Assembly (NCBI RefSeq): GCF_000311825.1
Contig: NZ_HE978567.1
Coordinates: 253,466-317,465 of the forward strand
Direction: 5' to 3'
DNA: 64,000 nt
DNA from: Peptoniphilus grossensis ph5
GTDB taxonomy: Bacteria > Bacillota > Clostridia > Tissierellales > Peptoniphilaceae
Part shown: positions 27,231 through 36,743 of the stretch, one piece after another
How the letters are laid out: the number at the start of each line of letters is the position of its first letter
Numbering within the stretch: the first letter of the stretch is position 1
Translations under genes and position numbers: made by a program
Notes under the pieces: model-generated
What the model was told of the DNA's origin: nothing
The model's input: only the letters and a program-made list of their open reading frames with translations
Database searches by the model: none

Positions 27231-27395
27231 TTATGCTTCAATCATCATTGGTGTAGCTACAACTTTTTCTACATCAACATTTTTATCTTCTAGATTATCT
27301 TCAAAATTCCCATATTGATTTAGGAACGAAAAAAAGAGCAAGTGGTTTTTCTTGTCCACCTGCTCTAAATATTTTTCATGTTCAGAGACTTTAAA
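27231..27395 (-). pseudogene. Truncated sigma-like gene remnant of a conjugative element
   Basis: On the minus strand the remnant encodes EHEKYLEQVDKKNHLLFF followed by a diverged middle part and VDVEKVVATPMMIEA before a stop. It corresponds to the middle of the gene at 44361-44776. Here the T-run after NHLL has seven T and the frame stays open, in contrast to the six-T, frameshifted copy at 44.6 kb. Both ends of the gene are missing. Confidence 0.75.
27329..27366 (-). terminator. Terminator of uptake module 2
   Basis: Stem AGAGCAAGTGG (27335-27345) and CCACCTGCTCT (27356-27366), with a run of seven T following on the minus strand. It lies about 40 nt past the last exporter stop. It is derived from coding sequence of the sigma-like gene, so its use as a terminator is inferred. 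Confidence 0.5.
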
Positions 27396-27407
27396 TATTT
27401 CTTCCTA

Positions 27408-29144
27408 TCAATTATTTAATTTCCATGATTCCGCCTTAGTTTTTGCATTTATAAGGTCAGAATAAAGTCCATTATTTTTAATCAGTTCTTCATGATTACC
27501 ACGTTCTACTATTTCTCCATCTTTTAAGACTAAAATCTGGTCAGCATTTCTAATTGTCTTTAGTCTATGAGCAATCATTATTACTGTCTTATTTTTTGTT
27601 AATGATTCTATTGCTTCTTTAAGCTTATCTTCATTTTCCGGGTCTATATTTGCTGTTGCTTCATCAAAGATTATGATGTCCGCGTCTTTTAACATAGCTC
27701 TTGCAATTGAGATTCTTTGTTTTTCTCCACCAGATAGGCTTGCTCCACCTTCCCCAATGATAGTGTCATATCCTTCTGGTAAAGCTTCTATAAATTCATG
27801 GCACCTCGCCTTCTTTGCAGCTTCTACAACCTCTTCATGGCTTGCATTTTGTTTTCCAAATTTTATATTGTTTTCAATAGTGTCTTCGAAGAGATAGACG
27901 TCTTGAAATACCATGGAAATTGAATTCATAAGGTTTTCTATCTTATAGTCCTTAATATTCTTTCCACCTATTAAAATTTCTCCAGAATTTACATCCCAAA
28001 ATCTTGCTATTAGATTACAAAATGTTGTTTTACCAGATCCAGATGGTCCAACAATAGCAGTCATAGTATTTTCTTTTATCTCTGCTGATACATTTTTTAA
28101 AATTGGTCTATCATCATAGGAAAATGATACATTTTTAAAGACTATGTTGTGATTTTTTATTGGCTCTGTAATACTTCCTTCTCTCATATCAGGCATAGAG
28201 TCGATAAAACCTACAGAATCTATGGCATTTTCGCAAGCTCTTAGGATTGCCATGTTTGATCCTGCCCCGATTAAGCCTTCAAAGATAATAAAGGATGCCA
28301 TAATCATAAGAATTGTTTCAGCAAGTGGAAGTTCACCTGATAAATTTAATTTTAATGATACATAGACCATAGCTACTGTTGTTATTCCCATTACAATTCT
28401 TTGGATAACTGTGTAAGGTGCTACAGATATTTCTAAATCTAAAAGTATATTTGATGTATCTTTTATAGACTTTCTTAAAGCCCTGTTATTTTCTCCACCA
28501 AGATTATAGGATTTTATAACCTGCATTCCTTGTAAAGTTGCTAATACTTCTTTTGTAAGTCTTGTTTGTGTTTCTGTCATTTTGTCTGCATTAGCTGATG
28601 ATTTTTTCTCCATCATTGATGTAACGATGAAAAATACTACCACACCTGCTACAGCAACCAGTCCTACCTTTACGTTAAAAATTAAAGTTCCAAGGACAAA
28701 GACTAAAGTATTTAAAACTCCACCAAGTACAAGAACCAAAAGCATAGGCACCCACATTTCTGCTTGGGAAAGTGAAGATGTAGCAATAGTAGTTAATCTT
28801 CCTAGTGAAAAGCTTGAAAAGAAACCCATAGGAACTCTTTTTATTTTTTCTCCTATTTCAATCCTCTTATGAGCTGCCATAAAATATCCAGCGTGTGTTT
28901 GTGCCATTTGTGATGATTTTTGTGTCATTATCTTTCCAACAAGGGATATAACTAATATTCCAAGACAAATAAAGATAGCCTTATAGTCTAAAGTTTTAGA
29001 GAATATATTTACTAGCATATAGTAAATTGCACCAAACTCAAGGGCATTAAATACTGCGTGCAAAAATCCAGCGAGAATGGATTTCTTAATATATACCTGT
29101 TCTTCTTTTGAAAAATTCCATATCTTTTTAAACACATTAAGCAT
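27408..29144 (-). CDS. ABC exporter-fold subunit (module 2, second)
   Basis: The start at 29144 gives an 8-nt gap from AGGGG; GTG at 29153 and ATG at 29150 are alternatives. The product is about 578 residues: membrane domain first, then Walker A GPSGSGKTT, signature LSGGEKQR and Walker B IIIFDEAT. It is paired with the preceding gene, and the coding regions overlap by 8 nt. By sequence pattern it belongs to the same subgroup as the module 1 and 3 pairs. Confidence 0.85.
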   Translation of the reverse strand: MLNVFKKIWNFSKEEQVYIKKSILAGFLHAVFNALEFGAIYYMLVNIFSKTLDYKAIFICLGILVISLVGKIMTQKSSQMAQTHAGYFMAAHKRIEIGEKIKRVPMGFFSSFSLGRLTTIATSSLSQAEMWVPMLLVLVLGGVLNTLVFVLGTLIFNVKVGLVAVAGVVVFFIVTSMMEKKSSANADKMTETQTRLTKEVLATLQGMQVIKSYNLGGENNRALRKSIKDTSNILLDLEISVAPYTVIQRIVMGITTVAMVYVSLKLNLSGELPLAETILMIMASFIIFEGLIGAGSNMAILRACENAIDSVGFIDSMPDMREGSITEPIKNHNIVFKNVSFSYDDRPILKNVSAEIKENTMTAIVGPSGSGKTTFCNLIARFWDVNSGEILIGGKNIKDYKIENLMNSISMVFQDVYLFEDTIENNIKFGKQNASHEEVVEAAKKARCHEFIEALPEGYDTIIGEGGASLSGGEKQRISIARAMLKDADIIIFDEATANIDPENEDKLKEAIESLTKNKTVIMIAHRLKTIRNADQILVLKDGEIVERGNHEELIKNNGLYSDLINAKTKAESWKLNN

Positions 29145-30858
29145 TTTCATCACCCCTTAAATTTGCAGCATACATTTCCTTATAAAGTTCTGATGACTTT
29201 AATAGTTCTTCATGAGTACCATAAGAATTTAATTTTCCATCTTTAATAACAAATATCCTATCTGCATCAACAATTGTCTTTAACCTATGAGCGATTATGA
29301 TTAAAGTTTTACCCTTAACTAGATTTGCCAAGGCGTTTTGTATGAGAGCTTCATTTTCAGGATCTATATAAGAAGTTGCTTCATCTAAAATTACGATTGG
29401 TGCATTCTTTAGCATGGCACGAGCAATAGATATTCTTTGTCTTTCTCCTCCAGATAGATGACCTCCACCTTCACCAACTCTTGTATCATAACCATTAGAT
29501 AGATTCATAATAAAATCATTGCAGGCAGATTTTTTACATACATCTATAATTTCTTCGTCAGAGGCATTCTTATTTCCAAGCCTAATATTTTCCTTTATAG
29601 TCATATCAAAGAGGAAATTATCTTGGGATACAAAAGAAATAAGTGAAGACAAGTTTTCGAGCGACACATCTTTTGTTTCTACTCCGCCAATTTTAATAGA
29701 TCCCTTATCTACATTCCAAAATCCAGCAATGAGTTTTGCTATTGTGGACTTGCCTGACCCAGAAGGACCAACGAGTGCTGAAACATTAGATTCTCTTATT
29801 TCCATAGAAAGATTATCAATGACTTTCTTTTTTCCATCGTAAGAAAAGTCTACATCTTGAAGTTCTATATTATAGGATTCTATTTTTTCTCCCTTGTCAA
29901 TATTTTCTAACTCTCTTGAATCTAAAATCTTTCCTATTTCAGAAGTTATAGTTGATATTCTTGACATATCATCCATATAGTTCATGATTTTTAAAATGCT
30001 AGAAACCGTAGCAAAGGATAAGACGATTAAGGTAATTAAATTTCCTAAATCAATACTTCCCTTTATATAAAATAAAATCCCAAAGGGTATGATTGTAATA
30101 ATTCCCATAGGAGAAAGTAATCTACCTATGGCAACCCTATTCATAGATTCACCCATCCAGTTATAATAAAAGCTTGCATTGTCATAAACTGCATCAGCAT
30201 ATTTTTTATAAGATGATTCGCTTTGATTAAATGTCTTTATTACTTCTATCCCATTTATATACTCAACAATAGAATTATTCATGTGTTGACCAATGGCAAC
30301 TGACTTTCCAAACATTTCCTTATAATGAGCATTCATAACAGACATCATAATAGACATTCCTACCACAAATGGAATTAGTGATAGCAAGGTCAATCGCCAA
30401 TCTAAGGTAAACATATAAATAAATAATAGAAGAGGTCCTACTAAGTTTGCCGTAAATTCCGGCACTAGGTGGGCAAGTGAAGTTTCCATAGAATCAACTT
30501 GCTCAACTATAATATTTTTTAATTCTCCTGAAGATCTTGAAAGAACATCTCCCAGTGGCATCTTAAAAAGTTTTTTAGAAATATCATTTCTGATTTCTCC
30601 TAATGAGTTAAAAGTTGCGGTATGGGAAATACTTGTTGATATTCCTGCTGCCACTTCTTTAATAACAAATGTTATGAAAATACTTATACAAAGTGGAGTG
30701 TATAAGCTCATATCCCTTATGCCATTAATCAAATTCACAATAATTTTCGCCATAAAAATATAAGAAAAAAGACCAGCCACTACTCCAATTATTGCCAGTA
30801 AGATTGACATAAAATATGAGCCTTTTCTCTTTTTTACATATTGTTTTATTAGATCCAT
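29137..30858 (-). CDS. ABC exporter-fold subunit (module 2, first)
   Basis: The start ATG at 30858 follows AAGGAGGGG. The 573-residue protein has a six-helix membrane domain and a nucleotide-binding domain with Walker A GPSGSGKST, signature LSGGERQR, Walker B IVILDEAT and D-loop SYIDPENE. It follows the substrate-binding lipoprotein gene by about 100 nt and probably forms a heterodimer with the next gene. In this module the cognate importer is of the Opp/Nik type, not ECF. Confidence 0.85.
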   Translation of the reverse strand: MDLIKQYVKKRKGSYFMSILLAIIGVVAGLFSYIFMAKIIVNLINGIRDMSLYTPLCISIFITFVIKEVAAGISTSISHTATFNSLGEIRNDISKKLFKMPLGDVLSRSSGELKNIIVEQVDSMETSLAHLVPEFTANLVGPLLLFIYMFTLDWRLTLLSLIPFVVGMSIMMSVMNAHYKEMFGKSVAIGQHMNNSIVEYINGIEVIKTFNQSESSYKKYADAVYDNASFYYNWMGESMNRVAIGRLLSPMGIITIIPFGILFYIKGSIDLGNLITLIVLSFATVSSILKIMNYMDDMSRISTITSEIGKILDSRELENIDKGEKIESYNIELQDVDFSYDGKKKVIDNLSMEIRESNVSALVGPSGSGKSTIAKLIAGFWNVDKGSIKIGGVETKDVSLENLSSLISFVSQDNFLFDMTIKENIRLGNKNASDEEIIDVCKKSACNDFIMNLSNGYDTRVGEGGGHLSGGERQRISIARAMLKNAPIVILDEATSYIDPENEALIQNALANLVKGKTLIIIAHRLKTIVDADRIFVIKDGKLNSYGTHEELLKSSELYKEMYAANLRGDENA

Positions 30859-30958
30859 CAAATCCCCTCCTTAATAAAACTTCGTAATAATAAGATAGGT
30901 CTATCCATTCACTACTTTATAGATAGACCTGCCTTAAATTCAATTTATTAACCTATTC

Positions 30959-32593
30959 TCATTTAGCTTTTACACTATAAATATTGAAAAATTGTGGTGT
31001 ACTTGTAAAATCATATCCACCAATTTTGTCATTCCTATACAAAATCATTTCTTTTGAATAAGAAAGAGGCAAATCCATAGCGTTTTCGTTTGAATATACT
31101 ATAGCTTTTTGTATATTATCTTTAATCTCCCCTTCGTTTGTAGAAGTGGAAGCCTTCTTTATTGCATCAATATATATGTTTGAATCAGAAAGTGCTTTTA
31201 ACGGCATCAAATGTGGATCCATTTCAGTGATTGATTCTTGTAAGAACTTATGAGGTTCAGTATAAGAACCCTCTGTATTCCAGGTTGTCAAATGGAATTC
31301 TCCCTTTATACCATCTGTCCACCATGACATTTGATCTTTTTCAACTAGGTCAACATCTATACCTACTTCTTTTAATTGCGTCTTTATTGCAAGTGCAGTT
31401 TCCTTAGCAAGTACTAAATCTGACCAGTAAACATATTGAAGCTTTAATGGACTTCCGTCCTTTTCTCTAATTCCTGTATCTTTATTGAGTTTCCAACCCG
31501 CTTCATCTAACAAGCTATTTGCTTTTTCAGGAGCATAACTATAATTAGTTGGATAATTTGCATCACAATAAGCTACATCTTTAGGGAATAAAGTTTCAGC
31601 TACATCTTCATATGAGTATGTTAAACTATCGACAATGTCTTTTTTGTTAATTGCATAATTAATTGCTTGGCGAACTTTTAAATCTTCTAATTCTTTTTTA
31701 CTTGGATTTAAAATTAGATTCTTAGTCAAAGTCCTATTTTTATTGACTTCTCCAGTAACATCCTTAATTTCAGAACCTTTTTTGAAGTCATCATAATTTA
31801 TTAAATCTGCTCCATAAATTAAATCTATTTCGCCCTTATTTAAGGCTTGAAGTCTTGAGGAAGCATCGGGAATATATTTGACAATAACTTCATCATAATA
31901 AGGTTTTTCCCCATGATAATTTTCATTTCTAACAAATTTTGTATATTCTCCAGATTTAAATTCTTCATATACATAAGGACCTGTTCCTATATTTTTGTTA
32001 AATGTCTCAAAGTTTCCCTCAGTAAATGACTTTGGAGATGGCATCCCCAATACATTTTGGAAACAAAAACCACTTATATAAAATTTAGACGGATTTTCAT
32101 AGTGAATAGCAATCGTATTATCATCAATAACTTCTGTTGATTTTATCTCTGCAACAGCCCTAATGCCTGCAAAATTAGGGTTTGACTTATCAAAATCTAA
32201 TATCTTTTTTACTGCATCAGCATTAAAATCTTCACCATCTGAAAACTTTACCCCGTCCTTTAATTTAAAGACTAAAGTTTTGCCATCATCTTTATATTCA
32301 AAGCTTTCAGCAAGTTTTGGTACAATTTCACCGTTTTCATAAGCTACTAGGGTTTCATAAATTAAACCACAAGCCATATTATTTTCCTTATTCATTGTTA
32401 AAGTCGTAAGGTTTGTCAGTTCTTTAGCAGTACATAAGGTTAAAACCTTCTTGCTTTCATCTTTTGTGTTTTCACTTGCTACATTTGAATTTTCTTGTGC
32501 TTTTTCTTGATTCTTTTGGCAACCTCCTAGTAAAATTGAAAAACTAAATACAAGTGCCAATAAAACCATCATATTTTTTCTAAGTTTGATCAT
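30959..32593 (-). CDS. Substrate-binding lipoprotein of an Opp/Nik-type importer
   Basis: The 544-residue protein has a lipoprotein signal (basic start, hydrophobic core, LLGGC) and a serine/asparagine-rich tether. It then has the family-5 solute-binding fold: IYETLVAYENGEIVPKLAES, LKDGVKFSDGEDF, NIGTGPYVYEEF and VRQAINYAINKKDIV. Family 5 binds peptides, nickel or metal-chelate complexes (NikA, CntA). The exporter-fold pair downstream and the absence of peptidases favour a metallophore or nickel role, but this is an inference. It starts 2 nt after the ATPase stop. Confidence 0.85.
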   Translation of the reverse strand: MIKLRKNMMVLLALVFSFSILLGGCQKNQEKAQENSNVASENTKDESKKVLTLCTAKELTNLTTLTMNKENNMACGLIYETLVAYENGEIVPKLAESFEYKDDGKTLVFKLKDGVKFSDGEDFNADAVKKILDFDKSNPNFAGIRAVAEIKSTEVIDDNTIAIHYENPSKFYISGFCFQNVLGMPSPKSFTEGNFETFNKNIGTGPYVYEEFKSGEYTKFVRNENYHGEKPYYDEVIVKYIPDASSRLQALNKGEIDLIYGADLINYDDFKKGSEIKDVTGEVNKNRTLTKNLILNPSKKELEDLKVRQAINYAINKKDIVDSLTYSYEDVAETLFPKDVAYCDANYPTNYSYAPEKANSLLDEAGWKLNKDTGIREKDGSPLKLQYVYWSDLVLAKETALAIKTQLKEVGIDVDLVEKDQMSWWTDGIKGEFHLTTWNTEGSYTEPHKFLQESITEMDPHLMPLKALSDSNIYIDAIKKASTSTNEGEIKDNIQKAIVYSNENAMDLPLSYSKEMILYRNDKIGGYDFTSTPQFFNIYSVKAK

Positions 32594-32595
32594 TT

Positions 32596-33299
32596 CTATC
32601 TCCTTTGCAATTTTCCTTCTCTAAATATTTTTCCTTTCTTTATTTCTATGATATAATCTGAAATCTGTTTTGCTTGATTTGTATCATGAGTGATAAAAAT
32701 ATAAGAAATACTATACTTAGATTGATAATAAAAAAGTAAGTTTAATACTTTTTCAATCGTCAGTAAGTCAAGCCCAGCTGTAACCTCATCTAGTATTAAA
32801 AAATCAGGATTAACCATAAGGGCTCTTATAAGCGACAATCTTCTTTGCTCACCTCCAGATAGTTGGTGAACGGGCACATCTAATATTTCCTTTTTTAAAT
32901 GTAAATCCTCGCAAAATAATAACACCTTTTCCTTTCTTTCCTTTTTCGACAAGTTTGTTAAATTAATAAGCCCTTCTTCCAAATTTTTAAAAGTGCTTAT
33001 ACCAGGATTTAAAGTACCAGATGTATCCTGGAAAACAGACTGGATATTTTTTCTATATTTCCTTATTTTTTTAATTTTAATTTTGAGATATCTACAGAAT
33101 CATATAGTATAGATCCTTCATCTATTCTTTCTAATCCTATCAATGCTTTTGCAATGGTACTTTTACCAGATCCGCTTTCACCAATTAAACTTAAGTTATC
33201 TCCCCTTTTTAGTGAAAAGGAAATTTGATCTAGAGCTTTAAATGTCCCTTTTACTGTTTCAAAAGAAAGGCTAACATTACTCATAGCTATTTCGTCCAT
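32596..33299 (-). CDS. Opp/Nik-type ATPase (second), interrupted at a seven-A run
   Basis: Frames 33063-33305 and 32596-32982 form one ATPase of about 234 residues. The first has Walker A GESGSGKST. The link between them, read in the second frame, supplies the Q-loop SVFQDTSGTLNP. The second has signature LSGGEQRR and Walker B FLILDEVT. The break is at 33072-33066: codons TTA AAA AAA TAA, so a canonical A-AAA-AAA heptamer is in frame and followed at once by a stop. A -1 slip restores the protein. The length is shorter than most OppF proteins, and the C-terminal oligopeptide motif is reduced. It partners the next ATPase at 33287-34069. Confidence 0.75.
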
Positions 33300-34069
33300 T
33301 TCCATTCACCTCCAGAATCTAATATTTTCTGACTACAGATAACAAATTTTCTTGTCCATTCTTCTTTAGGGCTTTCAAATATATCTTCACTACTCCCCTT
33401 TTCTATAAGGCATCCATTTTCTATCACATAGATGTAATCGCTATATTTTTTAAGAATATCAGCCTCGTGTGTTATTAACAAAATTCCTTTGCCTTTGAAA
33501 TTTGCTTTAATCAATTCAAAAAATAATGATGAGTTATAATTGTCTAAGGCTGATGTTGGTTCATCAGCAATTATATAATCAGTATTTAGTCCCATAGATA
33601 TCGCTAAAATAACACGCTGAATCATGCCTCCAGAGAGTTCAGTTGGATATGAATCTAAAACTCTTTCATATTCAAGATTGACGCTTTTGAGCTTATCTTT
33701 TGCTATACTTAATGCTTCTGATTTATTTATATTAAGATTAGCAATATATATTTCAACCATTTGACTTTTTATCTTTTTTCTTTTGTCAAAAGAAATCATG
33801 GGAAGTTGAGGAATAAAAGCGATGTTTCTATTGTTGCTATTGATATTGTCTTTTCCCAATATATCGAAATCATCTATAGTAATAGTTCCAGAACTTACTT
33901 TTAAATCCTCTGATAAAATCCCAAGTATTGTGTTTACTAATGTAGTCTTCCCAGCACCACTGGGTCCAGTGAGACCAATAATTTTTCCCATAGGGATTCT
34001 AAGAGAAATATTATTTAAAAGATTGTTTCCTTTTTTATCTGTAACTTGTAATTGATTAACCAAAATCAT
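33287..34069 (-). CDS. Opp/Nik-type ATPase (first)
   Basis: The start is the ATG at 34069, after GAAGGTGAAGAT; the open frame extends upstream into the permease gene. The 260-residue protein has Walker A GPSGAGKTT, a Q-loop IPQLPMISF, signature LSGGMIQR and Walker B YIIADEPTSALD. It powers the permease pair. The other ATPase gene overlaps its 3' end by about 13 nt. Confidence 0.9.
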   Translation of the reverse strand: MILVNQLQVTDKKGNNLLNNISLRIPMGKIIGLTGPSGAGKTTLVNTILGILSEDLKVSSGTITIDDFDILGKDNINSNNRNIAFIPQLPMISFDKRKKIKSQMVEIYIANLNINKSEALSIAKDKLKSVNLEYERVLDSYPTELSGGMIQRVILAISMGLNTDYIIADEPTSALDNYNSSLFFELIKANFKGKGILLITHEADILKKYSDYIYVIENGCLIEKGSSEDIFESPKEEWTRKFVICSQKILDSGGEWKWTK

Positions 34070-34073
34070 ATCT

Positions 34074-34850
34074 TCACCTTCTATTCGCTTCTTTTGCAAT
34101 AATATTAAAAGACATTGTAGTAATAAAAACTGCAAAAATCGGGTAAATTATGAGTTCTGGCTTAATAAATATTGAATCTCTCGCTTCTAAAATCATAGAA
34201 CCCCACTCCACAACATTTTCTCCAAGTCCAATTCCTATAAATGAAAAACCAGTAATTGCTAAAATCATATCCGCACAGGACAAACAAATATAATGAACTA
34301 AATCTAATAATATATTTGGTAGTATATGAACTAGAACCAACCTAGTCTTTGAAGCACCTAGTGAAATCATACAAGTGCAATAAGCTTTATCATATTCAAT
34401 ATTTATTTGAGTTCTAACAAGTCTTAAAAATCTCAATATATATGAAACAACCAAAGCGATTAATGTAGTTTTTATTCCATTTCCCCAAGATGCTATAAAT
34501 ATGATTAAATAAGCAATTGGTGGTATAGCCGTTACAGCATTAATAATCGAATCTACTATTACATTCTTTTTCATGGTAACTTTTGACGTTAGTGTTCCCA
34601 AAAGCAAACCTAAAGTAAAAACAATAATTGATGCCGTCATAACCATAAATAATGTAGTTTTCCCCCCGTACAGTATTCTCGATAAAACGCACCTACCCAT
34701 GCTATCATTTCCCAAAAGATACTTAGAACTTGGATTTGCAAATCGAAGGGGAAGATTAACTTCTAAGGGATCATTAGGGGCAAAAAAACTTCCAAAAAAT
34801 ATAAATAAAATCACTAGGAAAGGAAATAATGTCCTTTTGTTTATTTTCAT
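34074..34850 (-). CDS. Opp/Nik-type permease, second subunit (DppC/NikC-like)
   Basis: The 258-residue protein has about six spans, an N-terminal LGNDSMGRCVLSRILYGGKTTL segment typical of DppC/NikC and the EAA-type loop (ISLGASKTRLVLVHILPN). Its start overlaps the previous permease stop by 1 nt. It forms the pore with the DppB-like subunit. Confidence 0.85.
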   Translation of the reverse strand: MKINKRTLFPFLVILFIFFGSFFAPNDPLEVNLPLRFANPSSKYLLGNDSMGRCVLSRILYGGKTTLFMVMTASIIVFTLGLLLGTLTSKVTMKKNVIVDSIINAVTAIPPIAYLIIFIASWGNGIKTTLIALVVSYILRFLRLVRTQINIEYDKAYCTCMISLGASKTRLVLVHILPNILLDLVHYICLSCADMILAITGFSFIGIGLGENVVEWGSMILEARDSIFIKPELIIYPIFAVFITTMSFNIIAKEANRR

Positions 34851-35782
34851 TAATCTCCCCTTTCCTTTATCAAAAGATCGTTTATCAAATCTGATATTAT
34901 ATTAGCAAGTGCAATAAATAATGCTAGAAAGAAAACCAACCCATGAATCATAGTTGCATCACGATTTATTACAGAATTTACAATCAAATATCCAAATCCT
35001 GGAATAGAAAAAACTCCCTCAACTATTGCCACATTTGCAATCATAAGTCCAATACTCTGAAAGAAATTTGGAATTAACTTTACTATTGAGTTTGGCAATA
35101 TATATTTCACGAACAAAGTAAATTCCTTTAGACCATTTGCTCTAAAAAACATAATATAATATTCACCATTCTCTTTGTCTAAAGCATCTTTAAATAGTGG
35201 ATAATAAAAAGAAGCCCCAAATATCCCTAAAGTTATTGCAGGAAGTAGATAGTTTGTAATGCCAATATTACCTGCTACTGATAGCAAATCCCACTTTACT
35301 GCAAATATATCAAGTAAGATAATAGCAATATAAAAGCTAGGAATTGAAACACCAATAAGGCATAAAAGATTTATAAGCTTATTGATTATCTTGCTCTTCC
35401 ATAAGAAAGTAATACATCCCAAAGATAAAACCAAAATTACCTGCAATATTGCGGAAAAGAAAACAACAGATAAAGTTTTTGGCAACGCCAACATTATATT
35501 ATCCCAGACTGGTTTACCATTGCTTAAAGACTGTCCTAAGTCTAGAGAAAAAAGATTTTTAATCCAGTTAAAATATTGCTTATATACAGGTTTGTCAAAA
35601 CCAAATCTTATTCTTACTTCTTCAATTTGCTCAGGTGATGGACTTCCGATATGTCTTTTAGCATATGCAGTGGCTGGATCGACGGGAGATAATTTCATTA
35701 AAACAAATGATAAAACACTAACAATTAATAATGTAATTATTAGCTCATAAAATTTTTTTAAAAATGTCTTTTTTGTATTCAT
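34850..35782 (-). CDS. Opp/Nik-type permease, first subunit (DppB/NikB-like)
   Basis: The 310-residue protein starts with a short cytoplasmic tail and a first span, then the DP.. outer loop (LSPVDPATAY), and shows the EAA-type motif FRANGLKEFTLFVKYILPNSI. It has about six spans. It is the first transport gene of module 2, 20 nt after tetR. The ribosome site is weak. Confidence 0.85.
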   Translation of the reverse strand: MNTKKTFLKKFYELIITLLIVSVLSFVLMKLSPVDPATAYAKRHIGSPSPEQIEEVRIRFGFDKPVYKQYFNWIKNLFSLDLGQSLSNGKPVWDNIMLALPKTLSVVFFSAILQVILVLSLGCITFLWKSKIINKLINLLCLIGVSIPSFYIAIILLDIFAVKWDLLSVAGNIGITNYLLPAITLGIFGASFYYPLFKDALDKENGEYYIMFFRANGLKEFTLFVKYILPNSIVKLIPNFFQSIGLMIANVAIVEGVFSIPGFGYLIVNSVINRDATMIHGLVFFLALFIALANIISDLINDLLIKERGD

Positions 35783-35802
35783 CTTTATACCATAATTTAA
35801 GA

Positions 35803-36396
35803 TCAGCCTAATAATTCAGGAAATTTATTTTTCAAATATTCTTCTAACATCTTTTTGATTGTTTCTTTATTTTCAATAAAAATTTCTTTTTGATTTAAAC
35901 TTTCATATCCTAAAATCAAAGTATTTACAAAGGTCACTAAAAACTCATCTTCAAAAATAGATGAGAGCTTATCGTTTGGAGGAAATGCAGACGATAAAAT
36001 TTCTGTGTTTGTTTCTTTTAAATTTTCAAACATTTCACACAATCTTTTATCTTCATTTTGTAGTTTCAAAAAAATTGCATATATGCTTTTAAATTCATTT
36101 TCATCATAAATTCTTTCCATCATCATCTCAGTAATTGCGTCTAAACTCGTTAACTTAGATGTATCGATAGTTTTGCTTTTCTCTCCTCTATATTTGATGC
36201 CTAATTTCATAAAATCATAAATCATTTCGTAGGTTGATCCATAATGATAGTAAACACCACCTTTACTTAAACTTACTTTTTCTATAACATCTTCCATAGT
36301 TGTATTTTGGAAACCCTTATCTAAGAAACATTTCTTTGCCGCTTCCAGAATTTCTAACTTCCTTTTTTCTCCAACTTTCAATTTTTTATCATTCAA
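35803..36396 (-). CDS. TetR-family regulator (module 2)
   Basis: The start is taken as TTG at 36396, 8 nt from AGGAG, giving 197 residues; the upstream TTG at 36414 has no ribosome site. The N-terminus is a TetR helix-turn-helix (AAKKCFLDKGFQNTTMEDVIEKV, GGVYYHYGSTYEMI). It is first in the operon with the importer and exporters. A dyad sits between its promoter and start. Confidence 0.9.
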   Translation of the reverse strand: MNDKKLKVGEKRKLEILEAAKKCFLDKGFQNTTMEDVIEKVSLSKGGVYYHYGSTYEMIYDFMKLGIKYRGEKSKTIDTSKLTSLDAITEMMMERIYDENEFKSIYAIFLKLQNEDKRLCEMFENLKETNTEILSSAFPPNDKLSSIFEDEFLVTFVNTLILGYESLNQKEIFIENKETIKKMLEEYLKNKFPELLG

Positions 36397-36422
36397 AACT
36401 TTATCTCCTGTCAATAAATAAT

Positions 36423-36472
36423 TCCGACGCTATCGTCAGTTTTATTGTAGCTCATTTGATAATTAATTTCAA
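36423..36472 (-). promoter_or_regulatory. Promoter and operator of uptake module 2
   Basis: A -35 TTGAAA (36467-36472) and -10 TACAAT (36444-36449) are spaced by 17 bp on the minus strand. Just downstream is the dyad TCCGACG, CTAT, CGTCAGT (36423-36440). The dyad covers the expected transcription start and is the likely TetR site. Confidence 0.75.
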
Positions 36473-36583
36473 TACATGGATTATTTTAAATTTTAGTAAT
36501 CTTATTTAAGATATTTGCTTGAATGCCCTTTATACTTCTTTATTAATTTCTTTAAATGCGGTATAATTAACAGAACTTAATAA

Positions 36584-36715
36584 ACGCTTAACGCTTATAA
36601 CTTTAATAGCAAGCACAGTAAGTGTACGGACACTTACGAAAAAATTAATGGAGCAGACCTTTACGGAATGCTCCATTTTTTAATTTTTACCTTGTTAGGG
36701 AGAACCCTAAGACCC
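36584..36715 (+). other. Candidate origin of transfer and mobC leader
   Basis: Upstream of mobC there are a tandem ACGCTTA direct repeat (36584-36599) and three hairpins: TAAGTGT/ACACTTA (36619-36636), TGGAGCA/TGCTCCA with a T-run (36649-36680), and TTAGGG/CCCTAA (36695-36710) followed by GACCCCG. Clustered dyads beside mobC are typical of oriT. A partial copy of the direct repeat exists at 27130-27145. The nic site is not identified. Confidence 0.55.
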
Positions 36716-36743
36716 CGAAATACACCTAAAGGAGGAAATACCT

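Larger units (their letters stand above)
27006..27407. other. Junction between modules 1 and 2 with mobile-element scars
   Basis: Apart from the TetR dyad at 27022-27036, this gap holds a short copy of the mobC leader (16 nt, ACGCTTAACGCTTATA at 27130-27145, shared with 36584-36599). It then holds a truncated copy of the sigma-like gene. The two are joined by deletion. Confidence 0.7.
36397..36743. other. Divergent gap between module 2 and mobC
   Basis: Left half: promoter and operator of the tetR operon. Right half: candidate oriT and mobC leader (separate entry). A TATAAT box with the mobC sense lies at 36562-36567. No gene is supported. Confidence 0.6.

Noticed and set aside
29519..29842. 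A 107-codon plus-strand open frame opposite an ABC ATPase domain
   Set aside because: It is a shadow of the conserved ATPase motifs on the other strand and shows no own start signal.
35382..35750. A 122-codon plus-strand open frame opposite the DppB-like permease
   Set aside because: The minus-strand permease has clear family motifs over the same bases, so this is antisense shadow.
20061..36396. Modules 1 and 2 considered as one antibiotic exporter locus
   Set aside because: The exporter-fold pairs could be drug pumps, but their tight coupling to ECF and Opp/Nik importers and a binding lipoprotein favours uptake; kept as an alternative.
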